Source: Cheilinus undulatus
Taxonomy: Eukaryota > Chordata > Actinopteri > Labriformes > Labridae
NCBI RefSeq assembly: GCF_018320785.1
Contig: NC_054865.1
Span: forward strand, 13,303,579-13,367,578
Direction of reading: 5' to 3'
DNA: 64,000 nt
The notes below the pieces were generated by a model. The model had not been told where the DNA came from. It saw nothing but the letters and a program-made list of their open reading frames with translations, and did not search any database. A program made the position numbers and the translations under genes. Below, piece after piece: positions 1 to 13,070 of this stretch (its first letter is position 1; every line of letters starts with the position of its first letter).

Positions 1-710
1 TTCCCTCCCTGCACATACGTGTGCTTTTTCCTCTCTCTTCCCTCCCATCCCCTCTGAGCTAGTATGAGAAATAATAACCAACTCTGTGTGGCACAACAAT
101 GCTATGCTCCTTTCTGCCAAGTTCACTTTTATTGGAAGCTTATAAAATGTTACAGAATACTTCAGCACTTAACACAACCAACATGCACTGATTAACTTGA
201 TGTGAAGCATTTTTATTGGATCAGGGATTTATTCCGATTACAAGTGGTCCATGTAAACATAGCCAATGATTTTGTATGCAAAGATTACTGCCTGTGCACT
301 CTGAGAAAAGCCTCAGTCTGGCGTTCTCAAGTTTCTTCTGAGCGGTCTTGAGTTGTCACTTCATTTGACAGTCACCAAAATTTGTGTTAAGTAGGCTTAT
401 TATATTTTGTTTATTTCTCTTTTATTTCTCCCAAATATACCTGGAATGTAATTATCAACTAAAATACATAGAAGCCTGCTGACAGCAGCACTTTTGCTGT
501 CCACTGTAGTGAGTGACATCGTAATAGTGACATATCTGCAAAAGAATTGTAAAGAAAGAAAGTTGTACACAAAAAACCATCCTCCACTTAGTGATTCTTT
601 GACATTATTTGCCATATTTACCATTAATAAAAGAGCAGAATTATTGTGGTCGTTATCTGTCGTTTTTACAACCGCTGAGTGGAACGAGTGGCTAAAGGGT
701 TTTAATATTT
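1..710. other. intergenic, no feature seen
   Basis: AT-rich single-copy-looking DNA. Short open frames on both strands resemble no family I know and have no splice or promoter context. I see nothing here that I can support. Confidence 0.5.
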
Positions 711-839
711 AGTAACCTGTAGTACTCTAATGCATTAGTTTTAGAAATAGGTAACGCAGTAACGTAATAAATTACTTTTCTCAGTATGTAATGCAGTAAT
801 CTAACGAGTTAGTTTCAAAAGTAATGCTACCCAACACTG
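711..839. mobile_element. terminal fragment of a hAT-like DNA element
   Basis: The stretch is dense in alternating GTAAC/GTAAT and TTAC motifs and ends in CCAACACTG, a terminal signature often seen at hAT-like non-autonomous elements in fish genomes. The opposite end is not visible, so this is a solo fragment. Family assignment is from motif memory only. Confidence 0.45.
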
Positions 840-1652
840 CTCATATGAGAAAACTGTCTGCGTTCCTACTTGCAGCTAGTTGTGTACATATACATGCACA
901 ACTAGCTGCATTGTCAAGAGGCAGGCTTCAAACATTTTCTCCATAAGAAGAAATAAAACTGAAGCATGTGCAGGCACTTTGTACAGCTCAGACTGGAGCC
1001 AAGACCCCTTGATGCTGACATGACTGATCAATTTCCAACAGTAGAGATAGTTTGAAAGAATTTTTAGTGGCTGAAGGCCATCAGAGAGGGGACTTGCATC
1101 AGTTCTGAGATCAAATCCAACCTGATTAAATTTGACAGTGATGCAATACTCAGTAATTCAATCGTTTTACTTGCTATATGTAAGGGAGGGGACCTGAAAA
1201 CTGCTGTTAATATCCGTGTTAAAGTATGACAAACCTTGTGACAGAAGCAGGTCTCCTGGTTAAATGTGGTCTTAACATGTTATGTGTCTTATGTGTCTTC
1301 AAACACCTTTAGTCTGGGAAACAACAGCTGTGCAAATATATGTTTTTGAAATGCACTTTTTCTAAAGCTTTGTCACAGGAGTGAGCCAAAATTACGAGTT
1401 AGGGCTGTCACAATACTAGAATTAAAGGCTTGGATATGATTTGACTGAGATCAATACCACTGCAACAGAAACACAAGTTCTCGACCTAATATTCTTGCCA
1501 GTGTAGATGCAATTAAGGTTGGAAAAAAAACCCAACAAAAATGTTCTTTTCCATCAAAATTAAACACCAAAGGTCTTCATTATTATCATGATTGAACAAG
1601 ATGTTACTTGTGCTCTCTCGTTGTTTTTCTTGGCAGCTGTAAAAATATAAGA

Positions 1653-1683
<31 letters not shown>

Positions 1684-3349
1684 CTTTTCATTCATCAAAA
1701 TAACGGCTATTGTCTCTTTTTAAAACACATGAAAATAATTCAAAAGTATATTCATATCCTGACATGTACTTGCTTATATCCCATGTTTTATCAACCCCAT
1801 TTTTACTGATTCATGGTATATTTGTACTTTAGTTTGCCTTGTTTCACTGATTGTCCTATATTTATCAATGGAGCGGTTCAATATGTTCAACCTGCTGCGT
1901 TGAGGGGAACCCTGGTTGAAAACACTGAGGACAGCTGACCTTGCACTTTAAGGACTGTCACATGAAAGCAGAAAAAGCCAAAAGAGAAGTGAGCTTACTG
2001 AAAAGAGAAGCAAAAGAAATGCCACAAATTATATTTTTACTCACCGCCTGGTTTCACTACACGTACAGCTCATGCTCGCACCATCTGACCAACTACATCC
2101 ATAGTTTTTTATGCATTGTGGCTCTTAGAAAAGTATTTTTTCAACAAATCGGCTCTTTGGTTAACCAGGGTTGAGTACCACTACTCTAACCCCCCATTTC
2201 CACATACGTGAACATGTCCACATTTCTAATTTATGAATATAAGGATGATGGCTCCTAGTGTCAAGTGCATTGAAGTACACTTTTTTACTCATGGATAAAA
2301 AGCTGATAAACTACCTGTAGTTTATCTGCCCATTATGGTCATGCTCAACTTCCGTGTGTGATCATTCAAGCTGTGCACAGTGTTACAAATGCGCCACAAA
2401 ATCAACCAATCAGAGAACTCAGGGGGCGTAAAACTCTAATTGGCTGCTTCAGCTCCACTTAAATTGCAGCATCCAGGAAGTATGTCAGGACTGGTAGCTA
2501 CAACATGTCAATATTGTTCACAAAGCAAGATTTATTCATTGAAAACCCTCATTTATTACTTTTAAAAAGGAAACTGAGCGATACATTACATTCAAATCTC
2601 TCGTCCCTGTTTCCAATTCTGTCTACTGTCCTTCTCTATAAATAAAGGCATATAAGCCCAAAAATACATTTAAAGAAATGAGCCTGTTTTATAATTTAGT
2701 GTCAAATCTGTTCTGTGTGCCAATGGACCAAAATAAACCTCCTCAAATATGTAACTATGTATTGAAGCAATGCAAAAAAGCAAGCCCTGTGATGGTTCTA
2801 AGGGTAGCACTGAGTGACTGCCAGACTCTGATTGATGTCCTCAGGGATACTGTGTGTGAGATAAAAGGCTGCAGACAGTGATATAGCTGGTCAAATCTAC
2901 TTGCTGGCATCTGTAAATATCAGAGGCATTTCCTCATCCATGCCTCTCAGTGGCCGAATGATTGAAAATATTCCCCATCCTCTCCCTCAGCTGATTCAGA
3001 GGCTGTATAGTCCATCTCCTCGGATGGCTCCTCTCTTCTTCTTTGCAATTGTACTAAATCAACTGCTCCTCAATATTTATCAGCTCTTTCTTCAACATTA
3101 CATCCTCAGTTTAGGTTCTTGTATACAAACAAACAGGAAATGTAGCAGTGGGACCAGAACTGGCATAAAATCGAACTGCTGAAAAGCATTTGTGCCATGG
3201 ATTAACACAAACACCAATGAAAAAGCAAGTGGTGTTCAAAAATGGCATAGGCCACTATCACAAAGCTGATGTTGATTCAGTACAAAAGTATAATCCAGGC
3301 TTTAGCTGCGCTTTTGATCTACACACTGTAGGAACAAAACAGTTTAACT
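840..3349. other. intergenic, no gene seen
   Basis: No coding family is recognisable. The only clear local structure is a (TA)n microsatellite, listed separately. A CCAAT/ATTGG pair lies near 2405-2445, close to an AT-poor patch, but no exon or TATA context follows it. Confidence 0.45.
1656..1683. repeat. (TA)n microsatellite
   Basis: About 14 uninterrupted TA dinucleotides, directly visible. Confidence 0.9.
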
Positions 3350-3791
3350 CAGCCTTTCTCAACCAGGGTGCCTTCTGGCGTCGTCAGGGTGCCTTAGAAT
3401 GCTTTAAAATCGATCAAAAATTATTTTGAATGCGCAGATCATTTAGCTATTCTTACATAAATATTTAAATTGTCTCATATGCCCTTTTCATGAAATCACA
3501 TTTGTGCGGGGGGCAGCGAATAAACAGGCTTATGGCAGTTCAGCAGGCGTACCAAAAAACATCAGAATATGTTTTTAGGTCTACACAACCATTCTGTAAA
3601 AATTATGACATTTTAATTGTTTTGAAAATTTGATTTATTTAACTTATTTATCCTATGACTACATGAATCCATCAGCAGTCAAAGGAATGCAGAATGATAG
3701 GGTTTTTTATTAATACATTTTTATTGGAATGATTTGAGATTTTTAAAAATTTTGAAGGGTTTCTCAACAGAAAAATGCTAGGGAAACACTG
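3350..3791. mobile_element. hAT-like MITE, degenerate
   Basis: The right end reads GGGAAACACTG, the reverse complement of a hAT-type terminus. The left end (CAGCCTTTCTC followed by AACC) is a diverged version of the same terminus. The interior is AT-rich with no open frame. The left boundary is approximate and no target-site duplication was resolved. Confidence 0.4.
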
Positions 3792-5413
3792 GTTCAACCT
3801 ATCTTTATTCATTATTTCCAGATGAAAATATCCCACTGTGTCCTTGCAGCCTCATTCTGTGACCCTAGGTTTGGTGGTCAGGTTGGAAATCATTGCTGCT
3901 GTTCAGCCCTCAACTCCAAACCTCCTCCTCTGCCTTTTAATAAAGACCTTCAGCTTAATCTCTGATTGGTCTCCATCCAGATAAGAGGCATTGTGTGTGT
4001 GCTGGGGAAAAAACACACATCAGTTTGTGACGTATAGAATCCCAACTGTGTCACTGGGGCACGTTTATCTCGGAGGGGAGCTGCGTGCCTTTCTCTGTCT
4101 TCCTCCTCCATCTTTCATCCATCTTCTTATTCCCTCCAACACCATTTGACTGAACAACCCATGACTAGGCTATTGACGCTCTCACTATTGAGCAGCTGAT
4201 GGCTCCCTGCAATAAATTATGGGTATTGTATTGAATTTACAGCACCACGCCAGCTCTCTGTCATCATTAAACTTCTCAGTTGCAACAGGCTATCACTAGA
4301 CAGTGAAAGAGAAATATTTATTCATTCAGTCATTTGCTCATGAGCCCACCACTGATTTTATTGGCTGATAAATCATCCACTGTGTTGGAGGTGGGATTAA
4401 AGTCTGATTGGCTTGATCCTAAAAGTCTAGTGTAAAATGAAGAGAGGCGGTCATCATCTCCACTGTCATCAGCGTTCATAAGCATCACTCAAGTCAGTGA
4501 GAGCTTGGCAGAGAGCTGCTTTTAATGCCAGTGACTGATTTGCTAAATTTATCAGAATCACATAGGAACTTCATTTTACAACAAGACAAAAGAATCTGGA
4601 AAAATATTCTGAATAAATATTCACACCTTTTAAAGCGACTGATTTCCCAGCCAACACTTAACACATCATCATACCACTGCAACTTAGCTTGTTAAATGCG
4701 CTTTTAAGGTTTGTCCTGCCCATTTCTGACTTCAGCACTGGATTACTTTTTAACCAGTGGGACCTACAACAATGTTTGGGAGCACTTTCCACATCTGAGC
4801 AGATGAAGAGGATGGAGTCTGTCTGGAGTCTGAGGATAACTGTTATCAATGCTATGACAGAGTTGCAGACATCACTGAGTCCCCCGCTACCCCTCAACTG
4901 AGGCCGACATTAGAAGGTACAGCAATTAGGTTGAATGTGAGTCACAAGACAGAGAGGATTAGAATTTCTTTACTTGGCTAAGTTAACTTTAACAGGTGTA
5001 AAACCTTGTTTTCTCACCAGCTTATGTGGTAGATGATGGGCTGCTTTAAAAATCATTTTTACCACTTTTGACCTCTCAGGAATTGCTAGAAAGAGGCAGT
5101 TAAACTTCCCAACAGAGCTGTGTTTCCTCTGTTTTCTCTCCTATATGCAGTGACGTTCATGTTTGTGTGATCCTGTTTATAAAGCTTTAATTGATCCGCT
5201 GGACGTCCTGTCAGCGACACACTTGCTGAATAATGTCAGCACTACTTTTGTCTTGTCCTTGTTTTTGTCCACTGTTGTATTCCACTGGAAAACAAAGTGT
5301 TACCAAACGGGAGGCTTTTATCTGTGAATATTAAGGCTCTTCCTGTCATTTGCTGTGGATGTGTGGTTGCTCTGCTTCTGTGTATGAGCTTTGCTCCACA
5401 TGTATTCATTAAG
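3792..5413. other. intergenic, no gene seen
   Basis: Contains CT-rich patches near 4080-4140 and an isolated CAGCACCACG at about 4237, but no exon-like structure. No repeat family was recognised. Confidence 0.4.
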
Positions 5414-5488
5414 CACACATCTGTACCGCACCAAGAGGCCTGTACCGAATCATTAAAGTACGAATATGCATACCTTTACACCCCTACT
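5414..5488. mobile_element. hAT-like terminal fragment (TACACCCCT end)
   Basis: Repeated GTACCG.A blocks lead into a terminus reading TTTACACCCCTA. The same arrangement recurs at 22,735-22,815, so the two are copies of one dispersed family. No second terminus is visible here. Confidence 0.4.
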
Positions 5489-5690
5489 GTCTGCCATTAC
5501 ACCATGATGACAAAAGAACACTCCAAGCAACTCTGAGAAAATTTTACAGAAAACTATAAGTCAGGGAATAAAGGAAAAATAATTCAGGGTTCAGTTAAAT
5601 CCATCATCAAGAAATAGAAGGAATATGTGTAACTCTGCCTAGATTAGGCGTCCTCACAAACTGAGTGAACCATCCCATCTCAGATTAAGT
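5489..5690 (+). mobile_element. Tc1-like transposase N-terminal fragment
   Basis: From 5,501 the sequence parallels the start of the Tc1-like element at 63,449: an ATG followed by a frame for (M)TKEH..KQL, a KYKSG-like stretch and a helix-turn-helix region ending KW/KEY. Here a stop follows KQL and there are further breaks, so it is non-functional. It is a truncated copy of the same family, plus strand. Confidence 0.7.
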
Positions 5691-6920
5691 AAATGTTAGT
5701 TAAAGGATTTAAACCTTCTTCTTTGCTATTATAACTGTGTTTGTGAGGAATACAAACTTTACAAGCAACATTATAGTGTATGTACCTCTCCTGGTTGTTC
5801 TCACCTGCTCATTACACAGACAAAATTGCTGTTTATTGTATACAGTGTATTGTTTTGTAATGTATGTACATTCACAAGTATTTTTTGACACATTTAGTTA
5901 ACAGTTACCATAAAATCCTCCTGTTATTATGGAGGAAATAAAATGTAATAAAGTAAGAATAAAGAACTCACAGAAAAGACTAAAAAGTGGCAAAACTTGT
6001 CTATAAGGTGTCTATAAAAATGAAGATAGAAAGTCTAAGTAAGGTTAAAGGTAGGAACCATAGTGTCTCTACAGAGAACAAACACACATCATCATCATCA
6101 GACATGACGATGGTAAAGGCTGAAGATGACCATTAATAGAGCAGCACAATTATAAGGAAAGAATGGCAGCTGTCTGCAGGCAGAGGAAGGGGGCAGTCAC
6201 AGTAACCTTTTTGGCATCTTGTAGGGTAAGAAAATGACAAGGTCTGACACTTTGTGAATGAATCACATCTGTGACATTTGGTCCATAGAGTTTTCACACA
6301 TGGTCTGTAAGCCACCTCCACACAGGCAACTCAACAATAGCGAGGTTCTGAGAAATATACATTCAGGACAGTTGATAATGGAAGAGATGCACTCTTCTAA
6401 AGCTTTGAACTCAAATTTCAAACACTTCTATGATTGAAGTTAATTTTAGTTAGGAAGTTAGAAGTCTCAGTGGCCTAAGTTTGAGTTTGAAGTCTCCTCT
6501 AAACTACATTGAAGGTGGTTAGCTTATTTCTTGTGTTGTGTCATAAAGCTCAATGGTGCAAAACCACTTTTCAGCAGCTCTGATTTTGTAAAATATACAT
6601 TAGAATCTCACATAGACATTTTACAGAATCTTTATTACAGCCCGTTTAAAACACGAAGCTTACGAATACTATACACGACATACAAATGTTTTATAAAACA
6701 TTTGATTTGGTGCAAAACTGCATTTGAAAATGGAGAAAAGGCAAAAGCACAAGACTGTGTACATACTTCTTTATGAGGAGGGAACCACAGTATGTATCCC
6801 ACAATCCATTGCGACTCATTTTATTCGTTAAGGGTTGTTGTTGAAGCTCTCAGTCTTTCTACACTTATCTTTTAGTGCTTACATTATACATTACATGATG
6901 TAATGCACTGATGTTTGCAT
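5691..6920. other. intergenic, no gene seen
   Basis: AT-rich sequence with a short CAT triplet run near 6090. Nothing else supportable. Confidence 0.45.
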
Positions 6921-8040
6921 ACAGGTGCAGCTCAATAAATTTGAATACATTGGAAAATTTATTTCAGAAGTTCAATACAAAAAGGGAAACTTGCATATTA
7001 AATAGATTCATTACACACAGAGTAAAAAAATAGAATCTTTATATTTGTCAATTTTAATGATTATGGCTTACAGTTAATGGAAACCAAAAATCAGTATCTT
7101 AAAAAATCTGAATATTACATAAGACCAATAAAAAAGGCTTTTCAGTACAGATATGTTGGTGTTCTTAAAAGTATGTTCATTTATACACCCTCAATACTTG
7201 AGTGGGCCTCCTTTTGCATGAATTACTGCAGCAATGCAGTGTGGCATGAAGGCAATCAGCCTTTGGCACTGCTGAGGTATTATGGAAGCCCAGGTTAGTG
7301 AACTATGCTGGTCTGCATTTTCGGGTCGGGTGTCTCTCATCTTCCTCTTGGCAATACTGCAGAGATTCTCTATGGGGTTCAGGTCTGGTGAGTTTTCTGG
7401 CCAATCAAGCACAGAAACACCATGGTCATTCAACTAGCTGCCAGTACTTTTGGCAGTATGGGCAGGTGCCTGCTGGAAAATGAAATCAGCATCTCGCTAA
7501 AGCTGGTCAGCAGAGGGAAGCATGAAGTGCTCTAATATTTCCCGGTAAACCGCTGTGTTGACTTTGGAGAACACAGTGGACCAACACCTGCAGATGATAT
7601 GGCACCCCAAACCATCACTGACTAGGGAAACTCTGGACTTCAAGCATCTTGGATGCTTTACCTCTCCTCTCTTCCTTCAGACCCTGGGACCTTGATTTCC
7701 AAATGAAATGCAAAATTTACTTTCATCTGTAAACAGGAGTTTGGACCACAGGGCAATAGTCCAGTTCTTCTTCTCCTTATCCCAGGTAAGACACGTCTGT
7801 GGTTATCTCTAGTTCAGAAGTGGCTTGACACAAGGAGTGCGACAGTTGTCGCAATATTCCTTTATACATCTGTGTGTGGTGGCTCTTGATGAACTGGCTC
7901 CAGCCTCAGTCCACTGCTTGTAAAATTCCCCCAAAATTCTTGATTGATTATTCCAATTTTCTGAGATACTGAATATTGGGTTTTCATTAGCTGTAAGCCA
8001 TAATTATTACAATTAAAAGAAACAAAGACTTGTACCTGTA
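6921..8040 (-). mobile_element. Tc1-like transposon, degenerate, minus strand
   Basis: Read on the minus strand, 7,433-7,191 encodes the last part of a Tc1-type DDE transposase: the conserved block DWPENSPDLNPIENL, then a C-terminal helix region ending HAKGGP. Long terminal repeats are partly visible: TTATGGCTTACAG near 7,063 has its inverse CTGTAAGCCATAA near 7,991. The left terminus is a CAGGTGCAGCTCAATAAATT-type end, while the right outer end appears truncated. Stops and indels break the N-terminal half. Confidence 0.8.
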
Positions 8041-11000
8041 TTACTTCAAACTACAGTGGCATGTATTGTCATCATCAGCAGTCAGGCTGCCTGTGTTCAT
8101 GGTAGATATTTTCAGGGTTACTGGAGACCCTACATATCAGAGACGTCACTATGACTCTTTGGGATTGTGGTCACAGTAATGTTTTTTGGCTGAGATCGCA
8201 AAAAATTTATCTTTTTCTTAAAAAGAGGTTGACTTTTGTCTCGTACAGGTGCTTATACTGTATCACTGTTTCAGGTAGCTCGTGGTAAGTCTTACTTGGA
8301 TACCTCTGACAACTCTGATAATAATCATCATATCAGCTATGGAGAAACTGAATGTGAATTTATGGTGACTGGGAAGTCTCACACTAATCCCTATTCAAAA
8401 CACTTTGCATTAACAGAAAAGATGGTTGCAAATAGCTACAACACAAATGCAACAGGTGCAACATAAATGCATACTCACTTTGCATTAACAAAAAATATGA
8501 ACACAATTAGCTTCACAGCAGAAATACTCAGACTTTCATCAAGTCAGTTAAATTTTCCAGTTTAAAATTTTCTTGCAAAAGCACACAGTGTTATCTCTGT
8601 TTCATTTTCTTTTGAACAAAGTCAAAAAACTTTGCTTACTTTATATTAATGCCTGACCCCATCCAAAACAACTTCTGCTTCTTCATTCCCTGCAAAGCTG
8701 CTTCAAGATGACATGGAATTTAAGAAAATCAGCTCCATCAATGCCTTTGTTTTTCTCCGAACCTACTTCTTATTGAGCCTTGGCTGTAAAAGTCGATGAA
8801 TACTCTTAACCAGGTCTCGATTGGATCAGGCCTCTTAGCGTCTGGCAGGGAAAAGATAAGACCTGTTATCTCTTTCCGACAAATCTGCAACCTCTCTCTG
8901 TCCTCCCCAAGATGGGACCAGAGGTGGGGAGAAGGGAAATAAATGAAAGGAAAGACAAAAACACATCAGCATATATTATAATAGTGGTACTGAGGATACA
9001 AAGCAACAAAATATGATCTAAAGTGGACAGGGTTAAGGCAAGAAGAACTGTGTCGCAGTTTTAAAAGGAACAGTTAATACCAGACTTAACATCTTTTCCA
9101 TTTCCTTGACACTATACCTTGTCAGTTCAAACTTCCTTCATGGTGAAATGGAAAAAAAACAGCAAAACTGGAGCTGCAAATTGACCAAAATAAAGGCCTT
9201 TTCTCATAGCTACACTGGTGTCTAACTGCAAAAAGGATGAAGGACTGATCAGACCCAAATATAGGAATTGCTGAAAATTTCCCGTTTGTTGCAGTGGAGT
9301 GTCATAGAAATGAGTGTTGTTAGTGTTATTTTCTTTAGTCTGCAAAGCTTAATATGGCAGATATGAGATAATATACTGTGTTGATACCTGTGACACTTCT
9401 CAGGCACAGCTGAAAACTCAGGTTAACAGATCATTTACAGTTCAAGATCCTTGTCTGGGGACTGAGCTGCCTGGATACATCAGGTAAGGAGAGTGATCAA
9501 TTTTAATTCTATTTTTAAAACATGCTTTTATCCCAGATCTCTTCCTGAAGTCACTTCATGTTATTCAATCACAAACTCAGTACAGGAGTTCAAAAAAGCA
9601 ATTATTTAATCAGTTTAAAGGTTGCTTCACAAAAAGGCAAAAACTTGGCTGGCCAGACCAGTGGATTTGGCAAAAAGCTGAGTCAAAAAAACAGGCAGTA
9701 ACCAAACCAGAGGGAGTGGAAAAAGAGAACGCAAGAACAAGAAACTAGGTAATCACTACGAACTGGCAACATGAGGGAGGAAACACTGGGGTAAGTGAGC
9801 TGGTACACAACAGTACACAGTACCGTCAGTTCTAAATTTGGTGTACTGGGCCTTTTCTGGCATGCCAGGACCAGTTACCAGTATGCTCTCCTGTTCTCTC
9901 CACAGTTTATAGCTTTAATGGATGATTCATGAAAGTATCTAAATATATGCATTGCTGTAGCGCACCTACTGCTGTGTGCAGTGATGTTTGTCTCTATTTA
10001 CAAATTCACATGAACTCAACAGTCACTGAGGAATACCGGAGTATGAAAATGTTCTCCTCTCCTGGACATTAAAGTACTAGACAGCATGCGAGGTGTAGTG
10101 TCTACCCCTAATTTCCAAATACACCAGCTGCACCCTGCAGTGCAGGCAAGCAACCTCGCACTCTGAAAGCAGTTAAAAAGTTAAAAAGTTAATGTTTGCT
10201 ACAAAGAATCTTTGCATTGATTAGATGCTGAGTTTCTTTTTTGAGAAGGTGTATGTTGACTACTCACATAGGCCTCTGCATAGGATTCAGGGCTATTTAG
10301 ACCCAGCGTACATTAGACACAGGCTTTAATAAGCATACTACACATTAACCTGTAATTTCCACGTAGATCGGATGCACTGTACTCTGCAGCCCCAAGGTTT
10401 TTCTTCAGCTGAAGGCGAGGGACCTTGCACACTGGAAGCATATCTTTAGCACTTCAAGTTCAGTATGTCAGTAGTAGATTGATTTAGCCTTACTGGGGTG
10501 ATTTCCTGTTCATTCTGACATAATTCCAGGATTTTATAGCTTTCATAATAGTGAAGCACACTCATTAAGTTTATTTCGCTCCATTGTTCCATGATAACAA
10601 GTAAACTTTGGTTGTTTTCCAGAATTCTTAACTTACTCAATTTATCAAGGAATAACAGCTGCTTTTCCCTAGATAATGTGTAAATTCTCTAAGATCTCCA
10701 GTAGACAACCAAAATTTACATGTTACCACTGGAAACAGAATTAAATTAAGACTACACATGCAGGTCTTCTGTGTTTTTATGTGTTTTCACTGTTCAATCA
10801 CATTAGATGCAGGCTTTTCAAAGACATTACAGCAGTTGAAAGACTCTGAAAATTTGGCTTACAGTCTTGTAATAAGTGATGGTGGATCCTGGGGCTAAAC
10901 CAGTTGATAACCACTGGTTTATAGTGTGGAGGTCCCAGCCTCCTGTCTGTCGTGATGACTCTGTTGCAGCAGCCACCATGACAAACATTGAAGGTTTACC

Positions 11001-11249
11001 ATTGCCATGAGAACACTGGATGTTGCCTCAAAGACTGTGTCACGTTCATCTTTTAGTGCAGCTTACTTAATTGTGATGGACAATGATTATCTTCTGCCAA
11101 ATCACCACCTCCTCACTCCCTATAACATCATGACCTCACTATTTGGGCTTTGATTTAACAAGTTTACTGTATTTTAGTTGTGCTTCATTATTCAAGCAAG
11201 TTATTGAGATGACAAAAACCCAGAACACAAATGTATTAAATATGCAATT
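8041..11249. other. intergenic, no gene seen
   Basis: No recognisable coding sequence. The stretch 9,560-9,810 (GTACAGGAGTTCAAAAAAGC onward) resembles a dispersed fish repeat, but I cannot place it in a family. The rest is featureless to me. Confidence 0.4.
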
Positions 11250-11640
11250 AAAAGTATTTCTCTCAAAAGACTTCAAACAAAAGCCTTTCTATTGTCTCCT
11301 CATAAAATTTAAAATCCATTTCTTAATCTCTGTGCTTCCTCTTTGCCTTTGATTAAATGGTTCCTGTATTGAATTACATTTTCCATGGATTTGGACCAGG
11401 ATACAAATTTTGGACTGCATTGTTTCATGAGCTGTCTGTTTTATGTGTTTATTAAGTTAAAGTCAACATCAGCTTAACTTTTGTTTCCCCAGTTGGCTTT
11501 TTGTTTGTTTATCAGTCCTCTTTTGCTGTAGATTTAATAGCTTTGCCTATATGACTGTTTACAGCTTGAATTGCCTCCAAAATTTAAAAAGACTTTATTG
11601 TCTGACCTACTTCACTGACCAGTCTCTTGTTCTAACATCT
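11250..11640 (+). repeat. unclassified dispersed repeat, copy 1
   Basis: This segment matches the reverse complement of 26,325-26,720 over its length. Shared blocks include ATGGATTTGGACCAGGAT, TAGATTTAATAGCTT and TTTACAGCTT, in the same order. The match is diverged but collinear, so both are copies of one repeat in opposite orientation. No termini or coding sequence were identified. Confidence 0.7.
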
Positions 11641-11789
11641 GTGTGCACTGGCATTTAAGTTCATGCATCATGATTGTTAATTGCAAAGTGGCACAGATTG
11701 TTATAAAATTGATCATTACCTGTACAAATATAATGCCTCATCAAGTTATATGTCAAATTTATAAAAAGGGAAATGTCTATATGAATTAA

Positions 11790-13070
11790 AAAGAAGATCA
11801 TGTCTACCTGGGGGAACTCAACTACCTCCTGCTTGCCAAGGCTAATGAAAAAAATAACATTAGAATCTCTACTCAAGGATGTGAACACAGCATTGCTAAC
11901 CATCCCTACCGAGACCAAAACTGAGACCAGAAAGATGGGATGGCGGTCAGCAACAGCCAAATACCTACAGAGGGTGAGGCAGGTTCTAAAGAGTCAGCTG
12001 AATGGGAAAAACAAGATTCAGTCCATTAAAACCTATGCCCTGCCAGTAATCAGATACCCCACTGGCATATTATCCTAGTCATTGAAAGAGATGAAAGCCA
12101 CTGATATCAAGACAAGGAAACGCCTCACAATGCATGGAGGGAATCACCCTAAGTCCAGCATCCTGAGGATGTACACTAAGAGAAGAAGATAAGGAGACAG
12201 CAGGCCAACAGGAGTACATGAGGAAGATGGCCCCCAGTGATGACCTGCTAAGTCAATGGCTCAAGCAACAGAAGCCAAGTAAGGAGGAGGAGCCAGAGGG
12301 GCTATCGTGGGAAGACAAGCCCTTCCACGACATGTACCACCAGCAAATTGAAGAAATGGCTGACATCAGGAAAACATACAAATGGCTGGGTAGATATAAA
12401 GAGGTGTACAGAGGTGTTAATCATGGCTGCACAAGAACAGGCCCTCAACACAAGATCAATAGAGGCTGGGGTCAACCACACCAGGCAGGACTCGAGATGC
12501 AGACTGTGCAAAGAAGCCACTGAGACAATGCAGCACATCACAGCAGAATGTAAGATGCTGGCAGGCAAGGTTTACATGGAACAGCATAACCAGGTAGCTA
12601 TCACATTGTACTGGAACATCTGTGCCGAGTGTGGACTGGAGATCCCAGGGTCAAGATAGAAGATGACTCCTTATGTAGTAGAGAACAAGCAAGCAAAGAT
12701 CCTGTGGGACTTCAAGATCTAGACTGACAAGATGGTGATGGCTAATCAGCCTAACATAGTGCTGGTCAATACACATCAGAAGACAGCGGTAGTGATAGAT
12801 GTAGCAATACCAAGCAATAGCAACATCAGGAAGAAGGAACACAAGGTCGGGAAATACCAAGGGCTGAAGGAAGAGCTAGAGAAGATGTGAGATGTAAAGG
12901 CAACAGTGGTCCCAGTAGTGATTGGGGAACTGGGGGCTGTAACCCCCAAGCTGGGTGGATGGCTCCAGCAGATACCGGAAACAACATCTGAGATCTTCGT
13001 ACAGAAGTGCACAGTCTTAGGAACAGCTAAGATCCTGTGCAGAACACTTAGGCTCCCAGGCCTCTGGTAG
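11790..13070 (+). pseudogene. LINE ORF 3' half, restriction-like-endonuclease (R2/R4-type) retrotransposon
   Basis: Conceptual translation in shifting frames gives, in order: the end of the reverse transcriptase and thumb (RVRQVLKSQLNGKNKIQSIKTY, 11,975-12,040), a linker with the block IRKMAPSDDLL-like (12,218 onward), a CCHC knuckle (CRLC...HITAEC, near 12,495-12,550), and a C-terminal nuclease segment with VVIDVAIP (12,785-12,810), ending PGLW before a stop at 13,068. CCHC followed by a PD-(D/E)XK-type nuclease marks LINEs of the R2/R4 group. The usual PD before the catalytic Asp reads PN here. Several frameshifts and stops show it is dead and 5'-truncated. Confidence 0.8.

Noticed and set aside
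4236..4258. CAGCACCACG resembling the left half of a REST/NRSF site
   Set aside because: The right half does not follow at the required spacing and there is no neuronal gene promoter within 20 kb; a half-site this short is expected by chance.
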